Shown piece by piece: positions 13,712-14,431 of a stretch of 14,431 bases of DNA. Made by a program: the position numbers and the translations under genes. This DNA is from Nitrospinota bacterium (lineage in GTDB: Bacteria > JADFOP01), in the NCBI GenBank assembly GCA_022562795.1, contig JADFOP010000049.1, positions 1-14,431 of the forward strand, written 5' to 3'. The notes under the pieces are model-generated. The model did not search any database. It was not told the origin of the DNA and worked only from the letters and a program-made list of their open reading frames with translations. Every line of letters starts with the position of its first letter. The first letter of the stretch is position 1.

Positions 13712-14431
13712 ATGGGAAACAATCGGCTTTTAAAAATGTCCGCAAAGCTGTTTGAGCCTGTCGATGTCGCCTCCCTCGTGTTCTTTCGGGTGGTCTTTGG
13801 GCTGATAATGCTCTGGGAGGTTTTCCGTTATTGGCCCCGCATAGAACGGTATTACCTCCTGCCGAAGTTTCACTTTAAATTTTTCGGTTTTAGTTGGGTG
13901 AAGGTTCTACCCGGCGCCGGGATGTATTACGTATACGCCTTGCTGGGTATTCTTGCTTGCCTCATCACACTAGGACTTTTTTACCGCATCGCAGCCGCCC
14001 TGTATACCCTTACTCTTTCGTATGTTTTTCTACTCGATAAGACGTACTACCTGAATCACATTTACTTGATTTGCCTTATAAGTTTTCTTTTAATTCTCAT
14101 CCCCTGCAACCGCTCTTTTTCCTTGGACGCTTTAATAAACCCCAAAATACGGTCTCAATCTGTTCCTATCTGGTGTGTTTGGCTGTTCCGTGTCCAGATA
14201 GCAATTCCTTACTTCTATGGCGGTCTTGCCAAGTTGAACCCAGACTGGTTTCGAGGAGAACCACTGAGGACGTGGCTCGCAGCCTTTTCAGACACCCCCC
14301 TTGTGGGTCAATTCTTTACTAAGGAATGGGTGGTCTATCTATTTACCTATGGCGGGCTTTCCTTCGATTTATTGATAGTGCCGCTCTTGCTCTTCCGTAG
14401 AACACGGCTAATTGCGTACATCGGGGCGGTA
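13712..14431 (+). CDS. HTTM / vitamin-K-dependent gamma-carboxylase-like membrane protein, copy 2, C-terminus beyond window edge
   Basis: The frame is open for 240 codons from the ATG at 13712 to the window end. It aligns without gaps to copy 1: by hand count 128 of the first 190 residues are identical. It has the same membrane helices and the motif YFYGGLAKLNPDWFRGEP with K174, the position equivalent to the carboxylase active-site lysine. Unlike copy 1 it passes the frameshift point intact. AAGGAGG lies 14 bases before the ATG, longer than usual, and an in-frame TAA sits two codons upstream, which excludes a longer start. The pair is a tandem duplication that has since diverged. The C-terminal soluble domain should lie beyond the window. 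Confidence 0.85.
   Translation, partial: MGNNRLLKMSAKLFEPVDVASLVFFRVVFGLIMLWEVFRYWPRIERYYLLPKFHFKFFGFSWVKVLPGAGMYYVYALLGILACLITLGLFYRIAAALYTLTLSYVFLLDKTYYLNHIYLICLISFLLILIPCNRSFSLDALINPKIRSQSVPIWCVWLFRVQIAIPYFYGGLAKLNPDWFRGEPLRTWLAAFSDTPLVGQFFTKEWVVYLFTYGGLSFDLLIVPLLLFRRTRLIAYIGAV

Noticed and set aside
14071-14322. 83-codon plus-strand ORF inside carboxylase-like copy 2
   Set aside because: It is out of frame with the clear homologue of copy 1, which covers this whole stretch.

Overview
The window is a gene-dense stretch of a bacterial chromosome, probably from an uncultured Gram-negative lineage. The evidence is a mostly G+C-rich coding style, a YggX-type protein, a putative lipoprotein, a rod-shape mreB, and a GHMP kinase of the heptose/fucose-kinase type. 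The phylum cannot be fixed from the sequence; a deltaproteobacterial, Nitrospinota, Tectomicrobia or NC10-like origin is only a guess. I saw no tRNA, rRNA, CRISPR array, insertion sequence or phage gene.

Layout. Positions 1-2047 (minus strand) hold a TPR protein cut by the window edge, a TenA/PqqC-like protein, a GYD-domain protein and a YggX-type Fe(II)-trafficking protein. Positions 2048-2298 are intergenic with small palindromic repeats, followed by a small exported protein of unknown function (minus). folE (GTP cyclohydrolase I, plus) has a good promoter, a possibly structured leader and a strong intrinsic terminator. It converges on mreB.

Positions 3550-9956 are a long minus-strand block. 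In transcription order it holds: dnaN (sliding clamp); a membrane-anchored VWA protein; a one-TM small protein; a coiled-coil PD-(D/E)XK nuclease-like protein; a low-molecular-weight protein-tyrosine phosphatase; a GAF-GAF-degenerate-GGDEF protein broken by a frameshift; and mreB. The TM protein, nuclease and phosphatase genes overlap each other by 8 and 4 bases. They have their own promoter, a perfect 12-bp palindrome at the predicted transcription start, and a terminator-like hairpin after them. They therefore look like a self-contained cassette and are the best candidate here for an undescribed system.

From 10174 the plus strand carries a GHMP kinase. It converges on a small zinc-ribbon protein, and the two genes share one CTAG as both stop codons. 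A PEGA-like putative lipoprotein follows. The last 2.3 kb hold a tandem pair of HTTM / vitamin-K-dependent gamma-carboxylase-like membrane proteins. They look more A+T-rich than the rest, the first copy is frameshifted, and the second runs off the window. This is probably an acquired and then duplicated module.

All functional assignments come from motif recognition by eye. Two apparent single-base frameshifts, at about 4877 and about 12775, could be real mutations or assembly errors.
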